DNA of 64,000 nucleotides from Chloroflexi bacterium HGW-Chloroflexi-6 (GCA_002840685.1 PHBU01000001.1:186001-250000), one strand, 5' to 3'; positions 17,264-24,990 are shown, counted from the first letter of the stretch. Program-made: numbers and translations. The notes: generated by a model from the sequence alone, not told the origin.

Positions 17264-17784
17264 TTGGCAAAGCCTTCGGGCATATTGGTTTGCGAGTCAT
17301 CGCAACCGAACCTGTTAATATCATCGGCGCTTTGCGGGTATTTTTCAAGCAGTAGTTTGCGCGCGCCGCCTTCGAACATATCACCGGTAAAGCCGGGCGC
17401 CATGGTGCAGCCAAACAGTGAATAGCGCCCTCCGGCCAGCATGTGGGCGGCCTGCCAGACGCCCGCCGGGACGACAAACTGCACGACCTGGCCTTTGAGC
17501 GGTTCACCGCCCATGACCACCTCCCGGCTGGACCCATCGGGGTAAAGCAGCACCAAGCGCAGCGGGTCGCCGGCATAGAAGTGCCAGACTTCATCAGCGG
17601 GAAGTTTATGGAACAGGCTGGCGCTGTGCGGCTCATCGCAGTACAGGCCGAGCATGGCCGTGCCAAAGGGCCGCTGGTCGCCAAATTCCGCACTGGAGCG
17701 GTAGGTGCTGACGAAAAGCGTACCTTCAACGGGCAGCGGTTCGAACTTGAAATGCTCGATCAGGGCTTTGACTTCAGGGTGCAT
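17260..17784 (-). CDS. Cupin protein of the DUF985 (cupin_5) type
   Basis: 174-aa protein with the DUF985 opening FKFEPLPVEGTLFVSTYRSS and the cupin core FHKLPADEVWHFYAGDPLRLVLLYPDG, then QFVVPAGVWQAAHML and APGFTGDMFEGG. Glu and His in DEVWHFY and His in QAAH are likely metal or ligand contacts. The biochemical role of this family is not settled. It follows a GNAT gene by 3 nt and overlaps the VOC gene by 4 nt. Confidence 0.85.
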   Translation of the reverse strand: MHPEVKALIEHFKFEPLPVEGTLFVSTYRSSAEFGDQRPFGTAMLGLYCDEPHSASLFHKLPADEVWHFYAGDPLRLVLLYPDGSSREVVMGGEPLKGQVVQFVVPAGVWQAAHMLAGGRYSLFGCTMAPGFTGDMFEGGARKLLLEKYPQSADDINRFGCDDSQTNMPEGFAK

Positions 17785-17787
17785 GTT

Positions 17788-18762
17788 TTATTCCTCCCCA
17801 GGTTCGCGGCCCGGACGATATTCTTTTTCGTAGCAAACGTATTCGGTTTCGATGTGCATCCCGGCCCGCTCGTAGAGCCGGGTCGCGCCGGTCGGGTTGG
17901 ATGCGTCAACACCCAACCCGATGACGGTTTCGCCGCGTTTGTAGAATTCGCCAAACGAATGCTGCAGGAGCGCCATGCCCAGGCCTTGCTTGCGCCATTT
18001 GCGGCGCACACCCAGACTCCCAACCCAACCAATTCCGCTGCGCATTCGACAGATCGAAACACCGGCAATTTCGTTGTTATGCCAGGCGACAAACCACAGA
18101 TCGGGGTGATAACGCTCAGGGGCCAGGCGCTTCTTCTTCCACTCCTCAAAAGATGGCTTGATGTGACCCCAGTGATCGGCAAAGGCTTCTTCGATAGCTT
18201 CGTAAGCCGGGTAAAGATGATCCGCTTCGACAAAGGGGCGAATTTCAACCCCTTCGGGAAACTCCGGCGCGGGCGGCGGGCCATCCAGCTTGATGCGCAT
18301 CGACCAGTTAAATCGAATGGCCTTGAACCCTTCATTTTCATGCAGAGCGCGGCCATCCTTGTCGCCAATCGTCATGAAGTTGCGGAGGAAAACTCGCAGA
18401 TCGGGTTCGGCCTTGTCCATTTCGAGGCGGGCACGTTGGTCAAGGGCCCGCAGCAGGGCTGTGCCGATACCCATCTTGTTGAATTGCGGGTGAACGTAGC
18501 CATCACCTTGCAGGCTGGCATGGCCGGGGTGGGCAAAAAATTCTTCGTAGCCAACCACTTTGCCAGTCGAGTCGGTCACAACCCAGACATCGGTGTCGAG
18601 ATTGAAATTAGCTTCCCATTCGGATTTGAGTTCGGAAGCCGGGACAGCATCGTCCGGGTCACCGTCGGCTTCGCAGACAGCGCGAATCAGATCGGTTACC
18701 GCTTCAAGATCAGTCCAGGCGGCATTGCGCAGGGTGAAACCAGGGGGGAGGTTGTTGGTCAT
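17788..18762 (-). CDS. Tandem-domain GNAT acetyltransferase
   Basis: 324 aa with two GNAT domains. The first contains TGKVVGYEEFFAHPGH and the acetyl-CoA loop NKMGIGTALLRALDQRA. The second contains NNEIAGVSICRM, then VRRKWRKQGLGMALLQHSFGE and LGVDASNPTGATRLYERAGM, a highly typical GNAT end. It is clearly paralogous to the 344-aa and 338-aa genes upstream. It lies 3 nt before the cupin gene. The family acetylates amines of drugs, metabolites or proteins; the substrate here is unknown. Confidence 0.86.
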   Translation of the reverse strand: MTNNLPPGFTLRNAAWTDLEAVTDLIRAVCEADGDPDDAVPASELKSEWEANFNLDTDVWVVTDSTGKVVGYEEFFAHPGHASLQGDGYVHPQFNKMGIGTALLRALDQRARLEMDKAEPDLRVFLRNFMTIGDKDGRALHENEGFKAIRFNWSMRIKLDGPPPAPEFPEGVEIRPFVEADHLYPAYEAIEEAFADHWGHIKPSFEEWKKKRLAPERYHPDLWFVAWHNNEIAGVSICRMRSGIGWVGSLGVRRKWRKQGLGMALLQHSFGEFYKRGETVIGLGVDASNPTGATRLYERAGMHIETEYVCYEKEYRPGREPGEE

Positions 18763-18780
18763 GTCATATCCTGTTTTTGT

Positions 18781-18809
18781 AGGGGCGACCCATTAGGTGG
18801 GTCGCCCCT
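18781..18809. repeat. Perfect inverted repeat between two GNAT genes
   Basis: A 12-bp perfect stem (18781-18792 with 18798-18809) closes a 5-nt loop and has GGGGCGACCC at its core. A related GGGCGACCC word occurs at 13320-13330. There is no strong T-run on the minus strand, so it may be a REP-like element or an mRNA-processing/partial terminator hairpin within the operon. Confidence 0.55.
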
Positions 18810-18819
18810 CAAATCAACG

Positions 18820-19854
18820 TTACAGCGTCTGCGTGCTGAGTTCTTCACCCGCGCGCAATTCCTTTTCGAAGTTGTCAAATTGGCGGGCAGGACTCATCCC
18901 GGCGCGCTCGTAGATTTGCAGGGCCCCGGTCAGGCTCGAAGCGTCCACACCTAGGGCTGCGCCTCTTTGGCCGCGGCGGTGGAATTCAGCGAAGGAGGTT
19001 TTGAGCAGCAGTGTGCCCAGTCCGCGCTTGCGCCATTCGCGGCGCACGCCCAGTTCGTTGACGAAGCCGAAATCGGTCTTCTCGTAATCTTCGCTGCGGC
19101 AGATGCATATCCCGGCCATCTGGTCGCCGTCCATGGCAACAAACCACAAAGACGGATCGTAGAGCGGGTCACCCAGGAAGTGGTGGCGGTAATTGCTGAG
19201 TTCTTCTTCCAGTGGGCGGACAACAAAGCCGTAGTGATCGCGGAACGAATCGATGAAGGTTTGCACGACGGTCTCAAATTCAGTCTCGGGGTTGTAGGGG
19301 CGGATGATGATCCCCTGCGGCGCAGGAGGAACTTCCGGCGCGCCGTCGAAAACGGTTTCCATGCGATAGTAGGAACGTTTGTAGACCCACCCGCGCGCTT
19401 CGACCAGTTCGCGGCGCCGGGCATACTGGATCGGGAAACCGGTGCGCGGCGCAAAACGCGCCCCTGCCGGAACGCGATCTTCGGATTGCGCAGCGCGGGC
19501 TTCAGCCCATTCGTACAGGAAGTCAGGCAGGTTGCTGGCGTGATAATCGGGGTGAACGCAGCACCAGATCCAGGGGTGGACGGGCGGATTGTTGGTGTCC
19601 CAAACTTCGATGTAGCCGGCCAGTTTGCCGGCAGGGTCAAAGACCAGTCGGGTGCTCTTGTCCATACTGAATTTGGGATCTTTCCAGTCGTTCAGGATCA
19701 GGTTCGGATCATTGCAGTCGACTGCACCGGTCATGTAAAGTGAATCGGCGTTGAACAGTTCGAAGCAAATCTGAATATCCTCAAGCCTGCCGGGGCGGAC
19801 GCTGAATCCGGCGGGAAGTTGGGCGGTTTTATCGAGGGCGATCTCGGGGTTCAT
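18820..19854 (-). CDS. Tandem-domain GNAT acetyltransferase
   Basis: 344 aa with two GNAT domains. The first has LVFDPAGKLAGYIEVWDTNNPPVHPWIWCCVHPDY but its acetyl-CoA loop is poor (HASNLPDFLYEWA), so this half may be non-catalytic. The second is well conserved (GDQMAGICICRSED, VRREWRKRGLGTLLLKTSFAEF, LGVDASSLTGALQIYERAGM). Paralogous to the 324- and 338-aa neighbours. A GAAAG-type ribosome site precedes the ATG. Confidence 0.85.
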   Translation of the reverse strand: MNPEIALDKTAQLPAGFSVRPGRLEDIQICFELFNADSLYMTGAVDCNDPNLILNDWKDPKFSMDKSTRLVFDPAGKLAGYIEVWDTNNPPVHPWIWCCVHPDYHASNLPDFLYEWAEARAAQSEDRVPAGARFAPRTGFPIQYARRRELVEARGWVYKRSYYRMETVFDGAPEVPPAPQGIIIRPYNPETEFETVVQTFIDSFRDHYGFVVRPLEEELSNYRHHFLGDPLYDPSLWFVAMDGDQMAGICICRSEDYEKTDFGFVNELGVRREWRKRGLGTLLLKTSFAEFHRRGQRGAALGVDASSLTGALQIYERAGMSPARQFDNFEKELRAGEELSTQTL

Positions 19855-19956
19855 AGTTTTTTCCTTTCTGTAAAGAAACGCTTTACCGAACTGCCAAGTA
19901 CGTTAAGACTTCTAAAATTGGCCTGCACGTTCCTGGCAGTTTGTTTTTGCTTGAGC

Positions 19957-20973
19957 TCAATCGAGCACTTTGCGATAGTTCATGTTGCGTCTGATCTCTT
20001 TGTAGCCAACGCCCTGGTACAGTTTGAGCGCGCCGCTCAGGTTTTCGGCGTCCACGCCCAGGGCGGTTTCATCCATGCCCATTTCTTTGAACATGGTAAT
20101 GCTCTGGACCAGCAGGGAACGGGCCAATCCGAGCTTGCGCCACGGGCGGCGGACGGAAATGCCTTCGGTGTAGCCGCGTTTGCGCTGGTATTCGGCGTTT
20201 TCGGCCTTGTTGACGAAGTTCTGCACCATCCCTGCGACCTGGTCGCCATCCCAGGCAACTTGCCACAGGGATGGGTTGAAATCGGGGTCTTCGATCCAGT
20301 GAGGGAACTCTTCTTCAAAAGTCCGCTCCACAAAGCCCCAGTGATCACGGAAAGCCTCGTTGGCCGCATCGAAAATCGGACGGTAATGGGCTTCCGTCAC
20401 CGGGCGGACTTCCAACCCGGGTGGCATCGGCGCCTCAGGCAGCGGCTCGCGGATATCGCGGGTCATCTCAAAGAAATAACGCGCAGGCCGGTAGCCCTGG
20501 CTTTCAAGCAACGCCTGCAAGCACTGTTCGCTTTCGTTGGCCCAAACCTGGAAAAACTTCTCGCCTGTCGCTTCATGTGTGGCAGCGATCTGGCGCATGC
20601 GCGCCTCGGCGTGCTGGAGCATGGCAGTGCCAATTCGTTTCCGCCGCCAGTCCGGGTGCAGGAATCCAACCACACTGTAGAGCAGGGCACCATCCTCATC
20701 CTGCTTTTCCCACCAGACGCGGTTGTAGCCGATCACATCACCGTTCATCTCGGCAAAGAGCATGTCGGTATATGGGTCACAATTGGTCAGGTGACTGTAG
20801 TTACGCCGCAGGTCATCCACGGTTTCACTGCGCTCCACTTTGTCAGCGTGTTTGCTGGCCTCGATCACGGCCAGCATTTTGGGATAATCAGCCTCCCCTG
20901 CGAAGCCTCGAAAGGCCAGTCCGGGGATTTCAGGCGCTTCAGATAAAAGGTTGCTTTTTGTCATGGTTAACAT
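19957..20973 (-). CDS. Tandem-domain GNAT acetyltransferase
   Basis: 338 aa. The first domain has MNGDVIGYNRVWWEKQ and the loop WRRKRIGTAMLQHAEARM. The second has GDQVAGMVQNFVNK, then VRRPWRKLGLARSLLVQSITMF and LGVDAENLSGALKLYQGVGY. The closeness of this C-terminal block to those of the two genes downstream shows local duplication. A second in-frame ATG lies three codons in (MLTMTKS), so the start could be 20964. Confidence 0.85.
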   Translation of the reverse strand: MLTMTKSNLLSEAPEIPGLAFRGFAGEADYPKMLAVIEASKHADKVERSETVDDLRRNYSHLTNCDPYTDMLFAEMNGDVIGYNRVWWEKQDEDGALLYSVVGFLHPDWRRKRIGTAMLQHAEARMRQIAATHEATGEKFFQVWANESEQCLQALLESQGYRPARYFFEMTRDIREPLPEAPMPPGLEVRPVTEAHYRPIFDAANEAFRDHWGFVERTFEEEFPHWIEDPDFNPSLWQVAWDGDQVAGMVQNFVNKAENAEYQRKRGYTEGISVRRPWRKLGLARSLLVQSITMFKEMGMDETALGVDAENLSGALKLYQGVGYKEIRRNMNYRKVLD

Positions 20974-21003
20974 GGTTTTCTCTTTTCACTCTTCCAAATA
21001 GGT

Positions 21004-21555
21004 TTATTGTTCGATCGACTTCTCGTACACATCCACGGCCTGCCTGGCCTCATCCGGCAAATGCAGCGCGCCGGTGACCCGCTTCATTTCCTTCTTTTTA
21101 GGCTGGATCTGCTTCCAGCCAAGCGTTTCGCACAACTCGTGCGCGCGCTGCAGCGGAAGGGTCGCGAAACGGGGCGCAGACCACGGACTCACCCAGGCAT
21201 CATCCAGCGCAAAGCGGACGCGTGCCTCGCCCCAAGAGAGCAGAGCGCTGCCGATGCCGCGGCCTTCGTAATCGGGGTGAACACAACCCCATAAAAAGGG
21301 TTGATCCTTGTCCCACGAAACCTGGATGTAGCCGACCAGGTACTCGCGCGGGTCGAAAACCAGACGCACATCCATGGCCGGGTTGAAATGCGCAGCCTGC
21401 CATTCATGCCTCAAATCCTCGGCGTGGAAGGGTACAGGGCTGAACTGTCGTTGATTGAGCAGGTAAACGATCATGGGCAAATCTTCTGTGCTTGCGCCGT
21501 AAAAAGTGTACCTGTCTGGCAAATATCTTGTTGGTGATTGGTAGCAAGGAGCCAT
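21004..21555 (-). CDS. Single-domain GNAT acetyltransferase (half-length paralogue)
   Basis: 183 aa with one GNAT domain: LVFDPREYLVGYIQVSWDKD, then CVHPDYEGRGIGSALLSWGEARV, a canonical acetyl-CoA loop. It matches the N-terminal half of the 344-aa paralogue (LVFDPAGKLAGYIEV...CVHPDY) and then stops after a short linker, so it looks like a half gene derived from a tandem ancestor. Unlike that paralogue's first domain, its acetyl-CoA loop is intact. Confidence 0.83.
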   Translation of the reverse strand: MAPCYQSPTRYLPDRYTFYGASTEDLPMIVYLLNQRQFSPVPFHAEDLRHEWQAAHFNPAMDVRLVFDPREYLVGYIQVSWDKDQPFLWGCVHPDYEGRGIGSALLSWGEARVRFALDDAWVSPWSAPRFATLPLQRAHELCETLGWKQIQPKKKEMKRVTGALHLPDEARQAVDVYEKSIEQ

Positions 21556-21591
21556 TTCGGCCTCCAGAATTCTTTAAAAAGAAGGTTGTTG

Positions 21592-22164
21592 TCATAGGTC
21601 ATACTCCGCGCCAAACTGTTTCAGCCAGTCCTCGCGCAGCACGCCCATAAAGAACACATCTGAACGCTGCCCATTACGCAAAATCATCTCGCGCACCCGA
21701 CCTTCGTGTCGGAACCCGGCTTTTTCGTAAGATTTGACTCCGCGCGGGTTGTAATCGAACACATCCAGCGAAACCCGGTGCAGGCCCAGCTCTACGAAAG
21801 CAAAGCGCAAAACCAGTTTCATGGCCTCGGTTCCGTAGCCTCTACCCCAGTAATCACGCTCGCCAATGCCGATGCCGACAAAGGTATCACCGTGCGGGGT
21901 TGCACTGCTCAAGTCGACGAAACCGATCAATTTATCGCCTTCCAGGGCGCGGATGCCGAACAACCACATTTCGGGCGGATCTTTTTCGAGTTCTTTTTCA
22001 AGCCATTCCTTGGTGCGTTTCGGTGAGAACAAGTGTCCGGGCGCCAGGTCGAGCAGGCGTCCGTACTCGCTGTCATGCCACCAGCGTGAGAAATGCTCGG
22101 CATAAACTTCAGGGTTTTCGGCGCTCAGGCGCACCAGTTTTCCACGGAAAATATCGTTATTCAT
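21592..22164 (-). CDS. RimJ/RimL-type GNAT acetyltransferase
   Basis: 190-aa protein of the RimJ/RimL and spermidine-acetyltransferase style: RGKLVRLSAENPEVYAEHFSRWWHD at the start, GIGIGERDYWGRGYGTEAMKLVLRFAF as the acetyl-CoA loop, then LHRVSLDVFDYNPRGVKSYEKAGF and HEGRVREMILRNGQRSDVFFMGVL. The substrate may be a protein N-terminus, polyamine or drug. Overlaps the upstream GNAT gene by 8 nt, so the two are coupled. Confidence 0.88.
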   Translation of the reverse strand: MNNDIFRGKLVRLSAENPEVYAEHFSRWWHDSEYGRLLDLAPGHLFSPKRTKEWLEKELEKDPPEMWLFGIRALEGDKLIGFVDLSSATPHGDTFVGIGIGERDYWGRGYGTEAMKLVLRFAFVELGLHRVSLDVFDYNPRGVKSYEKAGFRHEGRVREMILRNGQRSDVFFMGVLREDWLKQFGAEYDL

Positions 22165-22726
22165 GATTCACACTCCATTCTGAGCGCAACAGGCCCAAAT
22201 GCAGGCTGTCCCAGCGACGGCCGTCGCGCAAGATCACCTCGCGGCGGCAAACTTCTTCACTGAAGCCAAATTTCTTTACAAAATCGATGCCCCGAATGTT
22301 GTACTCGGGCAGGATGACCGTTAAACGATTCAGGTTCAACTCGTCGAAGGCCAGCCGCAAAAGCAAGCGGAACGCGTCCGACCCGTAGCCTTTGTTCTGT
22401 TCCGAAGGACCGATTGCCAGTTCCAGGCAGCCCGTCTGCGAAGGCCACAAAATCCAGTAGATTTTGCCCCAACCGACGAGGCGCTCATCATCCAGTGGGC
22501 GGATGTGGAAATAGAACATCTCATGCTTTTCATCCATATCCTTTTCGACTTTTTCCAGTAGCTTTTTGATCTGCTCTGGAGCCAGTGGTCGGGCTGGCGT
22601 TTGGTTCAACATCCGCATCAGGCTGGCTTCCTGCGACCATTCCGCCAAGGTTTCGGGATCTTTCTCCAGTTCAATCCGCGTCAAACGGGCAAGTTTGCCA
22701 GTGTATAAAGAAGTTGTGATATCCAT
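22157..22726 (-). CDS. RimJ/RimL-type GNAT acetyltransferase, first gene of the operon
   Basis: 189 aa: TGKLARLTRIELEKDPETLAEWSQ, LAIGPSEQNKGYGSDAFRLLLRLAFDELNLNRL as the acetyl-CoA loop, then EYNIRGIDFVKKFGF and REVILRDGRRWDSLHLGLL. AAAGGA lies 7 nt before the ATG. A closely related pair member follows with an 8-nt overlap. The 5' leader of this gene holds a short ORF, two terminator-like hairpins and a further hairpin ending next to the ribosome site, which implies regulated read-through into this gene. Confidence 0.88.
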   Translation of the reverse strand: MDITTSLYTGKLARLTRIELEKDPETLAEWSQEASLMRMLNQTPARPLAPEQIKKLLEKVEKDMDEKHEMFYFHIRPLDDERLVGWGKIYWILWPSQTGCLELAIGPSEQNKGYGSDAFRLLLRLAFDELNLNRLTVILPEYNIRGIDFVKKFGFSEEVCRREVILRDGRRWDSLHLGLLRSEWSVNHE

Positions 22727-22746
22727 ATAATTTCCTTTGTCTTTCC

Positions 22747-22779
22747 CCTTCCTGAATTCATTTTTTGAATTCGGGAAGG
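22747..22779 (-). promoter_or_regulatory. Hairpin just upstream of the first GNAT ribosome site
   Basis: A stem pairs 22747-22760 with 22766-22779 around a 5-nt loop: 7 bp (GAATTCA/TGAATTC), one mismatch, then 6 bp (CCTTCC/GGAAGG). It ends about 20 nt before the ATG of the first GNAT gene and could influence ribosome access or protect the mRNA end. Confidence 0.5.
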
Positions 22780-22808
22780 CCGGGAGCGGGTAAAACTAAA
22801 AATAAAAA

Positions 22809-22835
22809 CGGTCACAGGTTTTTCGCCCATGACCG
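22809..22835 (-). terminator. Second leader terminator hairpin before the GNAT operon
   Basis: On the minus strand a 10-bp stem (22826-22835 with 22809-22818, two G-U pairs) closes a 7-nt loop. It is followed by a T-rich run (complement of 22791-22808). It lies between the first leader terminator and the first GNAT gene, so transcripts must pass two stop signals to reach the operon. Confidence 0.65.
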
Positions 22836-22855
22836 CCTTGAAAAGAAAATAAAAA

Positions 22856-22880
22856 GGCCACGGGCGGGTGCGCCGTGGCC
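22856..22880 (-). terminator. Leader attenuator terminator before the GNAT operon
   Basis: Minus-strand GC-rich stem: 22871-22880 pairs with 22856-22866 (10 bp, one bulged base, 4-nt loop). A T-run of 15 nt with only two interruptions follows, the complement of 22841-22855. It is a strong intrinsic terminator 23 nt past the leader ORF stop. Its 5' arm and loop (22868-22874) are also fully complementary to 22917-22923 inside the leader ORF, so a competing antiterminator can form. Confidence 0.8.
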
Positions 22881-22903
22881 GGGGTTACAAAATTTCGCGT
22901 AAC

Positions 22904-23002
22904 TTACCTGGAAACAGGCGCACTCCGAGAATCAACTGCCACACCACCGCCAAAATCAGCGGTGCAGACGAAGTGTTTGAGATTGGTGTAGATCATTGCC
23001 AT
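22904..23002 (-). CDS. Putative 32-aa leader peptide of the GNAT operon
   Basis: Short ORF starting MAMIYTNLKHFV and ending SAPVSR, with AAAGGAG 10 nt before the ATG. It is too short for ordinary gene finders. It lies between a promoter-like pair and a strong terminator. The segment GTGCGCC in codons 27-29 can pair with the terminator's 5' arm. A ribosome that reaches the end would cover this segment and let the terminator form; one that stalls earlier would free it for antitermination. The last two sense codons are TCC-AGG, AGG being rare. No long run of a single amino acid is seen, so the sensed signal is not obvious; an antibiotic-type stall is one option. It may instead be an independent microprotein. 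Confidence 0.6.
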   Translation of the reverse strand: MAMIYTNLKHFVCTADFGGGVAVDSRSAPVSR

Positions 23003-23047
23003 GGGTCGTGCGCTCCTTTCCTGTAAGATTTTTATAACTTTTTGTAG

Positions 23048-23075
23048 TTTATCACGCATACTTTTGATTCGTCAA
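23048..23075 (-). promoter_or_regulatory. Promoter-like pair driving the leader ORF
   Basis: On the minus strand TTGACG (23070-23075) is separated by 16 nt from GATAAA (23048-23053). The predicted transcript starts about 25 nt before the ribosome site of the leader ORF. Confidence 0.55.
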
Positions 23076-23093
23076 GAAGAAATTAATCTCAAT

Positions 23094-23459
23094 TTAATCT
23101 TGTACCAGCCACTCTTTGGCTTCTTCTTCGTTTTCAAAAATGGATAATTTTTGCCCGGTCAGGCTCATCAGCATATTGGCCAGGATCCGCTTTGTTCCGG
23201 TGACACCCAGCACGGCTGTTTTGTGCACGAATTTCTTCGTTTTGCTCGAACTGGCCTGCATGACATCCATCAAGTTTTTGCTGATGGTTGTGCCGCGAAA
23301 ATCTGCCAGGATTAATATCGAATCTTCGGGTTGGCTGGTTACAATTTTCTGCACATTAACCAACTCATCTTTGATGATGTCCGATTTGTCGAGATCGATG
23401 CCCGAAAAATCTTGAAAAAAGATTTGCTTGCCCTGATGTTCGATCCATTTTGAACGCAT
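23094..23459 (-). CDS. STAS/SpoIIAA-like protein
   Basis: 121 aa from the ATG at 23459. Alternating beta and helix with a central LILADFRGTTISKNLMDVMQ resembles the SpoIIAA/STAS-like fold, where a Ser/Thr near the second strand can be phosphorylated. The C-terminal part is VLGVTGTKRILANMLMSLTGQKLSIFENEEEAKEWL. It follows the 4-TM gene by 4 nt and forms a three-gene run with it and the BMP lipoprotein. A similar fold occurs in the 139-aa gene at 31600-32019. Role unknown; anti-sigma antagonist-like signalling is possible. Confidence 0.7.
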   Translation of the reverse strand: MRSKWIEHQGKQIFFQDFSGIDLDKSDIIKDELVNVQKIVTSQPEDSILILADFRGTTISKNLMDVMQASSSKTKKFVHKTAVLGVTGTKRILANMLMSLTGQKLSIFENEEEAKEWLVQD

Positions 23460-23463
23460 AATT

Positions 23464-23898
23464 TCAGGCCTTCCCGATCGTTTTTTGTTTTTCCAGGTAA
23501 AGTGCAATCCCGGTCAGTATGGCTCCGGTAAGCTCCCAGGCGGCGACACCGATGAACCCAAACGGCGCCAGGCCAGAAAGAACGGCAAATGAGAAGATAC
23601 AGAATGTTACCACGCGAAACGGCACTGTCCACCTGTAGAAAGGCTTGAAGTTGCTGAAAACCGCCAGGATGTAGTAAATACCCATATTGAAAGATGCCAT
23701 CGATGATGCGGTCACAAAAACCAGAGTGTAATCAGCACTGACACGTTGAGCTCGCTCTATGGCTTCGAAGCCGATCAGGGCCAGGCTCCATTCCGGTCGG
23801 ATCAGGCCAACCAACCCCAGCAACAAGGCCAGGGCGCCAAAAACGAACATGGTCCAGCCTGAAAGATCTTGTATTTTAAGTGAAAAGTTTTTACTCAT
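23464..23898 (-). CDS. Four-TM membrane protein of unknown function
   Basis: 144 aa with four hydrophobic helices (MFVFGALALLLGLVGLI, LVFVTASSMASFNMGIYYILAVF, FRVVTFCIFSFAVLSGLAPFGFIGVAAW, LTGAILTGIALYL). No family recognised. It lies between a BMP-type lipoprotein (12 nt upstream) and a STAS-like gene (4 nt downstream), so the three are probably co-transcribed and may act together in sensing at the membrane. Confidence 0.75.
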   Translation of the reverse strand: MSKNFSLKIQDLSGWTMFVFGALALLLGLVGLIRPEWSLALIGFEAIERAQRVSADYTLVFVTASSMASFNMGIYYILAVFSNFKPFYRWTVPFRVVTFCIFSFAVLSGLAPFGFIGVAAWELTGAILTGIALYLEKQKTIGKA

Positions 23899-23910
23899 GC
23901 TTGTTCCTGA

Positions 23911-24942
23911 TTAGGGGGTTCCGTCAATATCGATATAACCTTCGAACATTTGCTGCATAACTTCTTTGGCCAGCCTTTGTTTTCCCTCACTAAAAAGCTC
24001 TTCGTTGATGTCCGTAAATGTCAACGGAGCCGGGAAGGTTTGGCCGCCTTTTCCTTCCAACAGGCTGGGCCAGGCGCTGATCATGGCCTCGAGGTAATTG
24101 GGCTGCAGGGTGACCACCCAGGCATTCAAGGGTTTGTGCGGGGTCTTGGTACCGATCATTAGAATGCCGGTAATCGTCAGGTAGTCCAATAGCTCAGGAA
24201 CATCCAAACCGGACTGGATGAAGACCGTGCCAACCTTCTTTTGCAGGATCAAAACATCAGCATAGGCCGTATATTCATTTACTTTTGCATCGCCGGGTAT
24301 TTCAATAAAAGCCGGGTATTCAAAAGGCGTGTACTGCCCGATCGGGCGGCATAATCCGCAGTAAAAGGTGCGGCCGGTGCCAAAAGAAGTTTGGATCGGC
24401 AGCGATTCTGGCGAATCCTTTTTTAGAATGGCACCTACCTGAAAGAAATCTTCCGTTACCAAAGCAGCAATGTAGCCGGCAATAAAAGCCTGCTGATCTG
24501 TGCGGATGCCCTCCCCGCCCAAAACGCTGACATTTCCACCAGGCGTCACACCAGGAATATTAACCGCCAAAAATTGGGCCTGCGGCGCAGCTGCGGCAAG
24601 AGACGCAAAGCCCGGGTCAGGCGGCAAAGCGATCACAATTTTCAGGTTGGGCTCCAGAGCGATATCTTCAACCGAAAGGCTGTTGCGTACCTGGAAGCGC
24701 AGTCCGGCGGCCTGGGCCAAATCATATACCGCGGATTGATAGGCCTTGGATGTGTCTTCGTTTAAATCCGCAGGGATGACCAGCACTGCCAGCGGGGGCG
24801 GCAGGGTCGGGGTCGGCCCTGCGGTTGGGCGCGGCGTCTCGGTCGGTGCCAGGGTTTCGTCAGGGTTTGGGGTAGCCGCAGCAGAAGGAGCGCAGGCCGT
24901 CAAAAGCGAAATGATCAGAATAACAAACAGGATGTTACGCAC
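23911..24942 (-). CDS. BMP-family (PnrA-like) substrate-binding lipoprotein
   Basis: 343 aa. The signal peptide ends in LTAC (Cys17), followed by a Thr/Pro-rich linker of about 30 residues. The mature part resembles the BMP/PnrA periplasmic binding fold: LAVLVIPADLNEDTSKAYQSAVYDLAQ, IVIALPPDPGFASLAAAAPQ, QFLAVNIPG, DQQAFIAGYIAALVTE and VFIQSGLDVPELLDYLTITGILMIGT. BMP proteins usually bind nucleosides and serve ABC importers, but no permease or ATPase is next to it, so it may be a sensor instead. Confidence 0.78.
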   Translation of the reverse strand: MRNILFVILIISLLTACAPSAAATPNPDETLAPTETPRPTAGPTPTLPPPLAVLVIPADLNEDTSKAYQSAVYDLAQAAGLRFQVRNSLSVEDIALEPNLKIVIALPPDPGFASLAAAAPQAQFLAVNIPGVTPGGNVSVLGGEGIRTDQQAFIAGYIAALVTEDFFQVGAILKKDSPESLPIQTSFGTGRTFYCGLCRPIGQYTPFEYPAFIEIPGDAKVNEYTAYADVLILQKKVGTVFIQSGLDVPELLDYLTITGILMIGTKTPHKPLNAWVVTLQPNYLEAMISAWPSLLEGKGGQTFPAPLTFTDINEELFSEGKQRLAKEVMQQMFEGYIDIDGTP

Positions 24943-24990
24943 AAGTTTTCTCCGGAAAGGGGTAGGTCGTATTTTACCTGATAAAGCAAA

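Noticed and set aside
17443-18954. 503-codon plus-strand open frame
   Set aside because: It is antisense to the cupin and GNAT genes, whose protein motifs, ribosome sites and overlaps are clear; long antisense frames are common in GC-rich coding DNA.
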